From: a bacterium
GTDB taxonomy: Bacteria > Chloroflexota > Dormibacteria > Aeolococcales > Bog-877
Assembly: GCA_021798435.1 (NCBI GenBank)
Contig: JAJZGN010000024.1
Location: 1 to 14,935, forward strand
Reading direction: 5' to 3'
DNA: 14,935 nucleotides
Shown: positions 14,311 to 14,935 of the stretch, in pieces
Layout of the letters: every line of letters begins with the position of its first letter
Numbering within the stretch: position 1 is the stretch's first letter
Made by a program: the position numbers and the translations under genes
Notes under the pieces: generated by a model
The model's database searches: none
Told to the model about the DNA's origin: nothing
What the model saw: the letters and a program-made list of their open reading frames with translations, nothing else

Positions 14311-14341
14311 GGGTCCACGCCCGGGGACCCTCGGTGGTCCC
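14311..14341 (+). repeat. Three competing hairpin arms
   Basis: Arm A is GGGTCC (14311-14316), arm B is GGGGACCC (14323-14330) and arm C is GGTCCC (14336-14341). A pairs with B, or B pairs with C, but not both. This layout resembles an attenuator switch, yet no downstream gene is in the right orientation on the + strand in this window. Confidence 0.4.
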
Positions 14342-14440
14342 TTCAGTCGTTCGGTCGTCCGCGTCTCCGATGCTGCTCTTCAATGTCGCCCACATGCTGA
14401 AAGAGCGCGGCGGGTAACAGCGCTGCCACGCGAGCCGATG

Positions 14441-14935
14441 TCAGGTGGGCCGCCGATCAATGGCGGGGTTGAGGGTGTCGCCGTGGATGTCCAGCCTGTC
14501 CTCGACGCCGATGAGGAGAGCCTCCAGAGATTGGTCGTCGAGCACGCGGTGAGCACCATCCTCGCTGAGGCCGACAAGAGTTGAGTCAAAGTCAACCTCA
14601 GTAGCGCAGCAGAAGGCGTGATCCTCCGGCCAGACGAGGCTCGGCGCGAGGACGGTGGGGAAGCGTGGCAGGTCGTCCAGCGCACCGTGGGCGAGTAGGT
14701 AGGCGCGGCCCGGCAACGTGAATCTTGGCCTGTTCTCGACCATTTGATGGACCGGCTCAAGGGAGACCTGCCGTCGCTGGCGACCGGGTTGGGGATCGTC
14801 AACGTAGGCGAAGCCTCCAGAGCCTCCACGGGAGAGCTCTCCCCATCCCTCCCAAATGCCGTAGAAGACTGAGCCTGGGGTGCTGGTCTCGCCACCAAGG
14901 TTCTTCGACAGGGCCCGACGAACCCAAGGGGGAGT
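14441..14935 (-). CDS. Hypothetical protein, 5' part beyond the window edge
   Basis: The frame stays open from the stop at 14441 to the right edge, about 164 residues, so this is the C-terminal part of a longer protein. An ATG at 14743 is internal, because the codons upstream read as normal protein (VFYGIWEGWGELS, GGFAYVDDP). Further on it has FTLPGRAYLLAHGALDDL, SLVWPEDHAFCCATEVDFD and SLEALLIGVEDRLDIHGDTLNP. I recall similar WPED...CATE..D patterns in uncharacterised actinobacterial proteins, but I cannot name a function. No signal, membrane or catalytic motif is visible in this part. Base composition looks less GC-rich than the heme and tat genes, and the codon ends are less uniformly G/C. 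It faces the non-coding stretch after tRNA-Cys. Confidence 0.7.
   Translation of the reverse strand, partial: TPPWVRRALSKNLGGETSTPGSVFYGIWEGWGELSRGGSGGFAYVDDPQPGRQRRQVSLEPVHQMVENRPRFTLPGRAYLLAHGALDDLPRFPTVLAPSLVWPEDHAFCCATEVDFDSTLVGLSEDGAHRVLDDQSLEALLIGVEDRLDIHGDTLNPAIDRRPT

Larger units (their letters stand above)
14019..14440. other. Non-coding stretch between tRNA-Cys and the right-edge gene
   Basis: I find no convincing gene on either strand here. Frames that are open look like chance products of GC-rich DNA. The stretch holds a short direct repeat (TGACGGCA at 14077 and again at 14089), an 11-bp inverted repeat (14240-14285) and a set of three mutually pairing arms (14311-14341). No second copy of the tRNA-Cys 3' end is visible in the window, and no integrase. 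Both flanking genes point into the region, so the hairpins may simply end their transcripts. Confidence 0.6.

Noticed and set aside
14370..14417. 15-codon plus-strand ORF (MLLFNVAHMLKERGG)
   Set aside because: It looks protein-like but has no ribosome site and no context as a leader peptide, because the next gene is on the other strand.
14024..14584. 186-codon plus-strand open frame after tRNA-Cys
   Set aside because: It has no recognisable domain and runs through both inverted repeats. It overlaps the better-supported minus-strand gene at 14441-14935.
14380..14898. 172-codon minus-strand frame overlapping the right-edge gene
   Set aside because: Its Ser/Thr/Arg-rich composition is typical of a shadow frame. 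The frame ending at 14441 has normal protein-like composition and continues past the edge.
1..14935. CRISPR arrays, transposases, phage genes, toxin-antitoxin or defence systems
   Set aside because: I looked for repeat-spacer arrays and for characteristic protein motifs on both strands and found none. The window is mainly core metabolism.

Overview
The window is very GC-rich bacterial chromosome with densely packed genes, GTG/TTG starts and 1-4 nt gene overlaps. It contains tRNAs with encoded CCA and an amidase resembling mycothiol conjugate amidase (Mca). This suggests a high-GC member of the Actinobacteriota / Chloroflexota / Dormibacterota side of the tree. The phylum cannot be settled from the sequence alone. 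I see no phage, transposase, integrase or CRISPR array.

Left half (1-7682, all + strand): a heme operon, then a Tat/RNA-processing operon. hemA (cut by the left edge), hemC, hemD, hemB and hemL supply all five dedicated enzymes from glutamyl-tRNA to uroporphyrinogen III. A membrane-anchored cyclophilin-type prolyl isomerase sits between hemB and hemL. A GC-rich hairpin follows hemL. An extended -10 promoter then precedes tatA-tatC-rph-rdgB, and the cluster ends at a tRNA-Pro(UGG) gene with its own -10 box.

Middle (7793-12433): mostly single genes of alternating orientation. These are an Mca-like PIG-L deacetylase (-), an EamA-family exporter (-) divergent from an Lrp/AsnC regulator (+), a PaaG-type crotonase (-), and an M18 aminopeptidase (+). 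A secreted beta-propeller lipoprotein (-) converges on the aminopeptidase. The last codons of these last two genes form a perfect 9-bp inverted repeat around a 4-nt loop. Several of these genes lack a usable Shine-Dalgarno sequence. Instead they carry a -10-like hexamer about 6 nt before the start codon, which is the arrangement expected for leaderless mRNAs.

Right end (13871-14935): tRNA-Cys(GCA) with its own -10 box, then about 420 bp of apparently non-coding sequence rich in inverted repeats. Last is the 3' part of an unidentified gene on the - strand that runs off the window. This end looks less GC-rich than the rest. No previously undescribed system is evident. The observations most worth checking are the leaderless-start signature, the stop-codon hairpin, the cyclophilin inside the heme operon and the structured region after tRNA-Cys.
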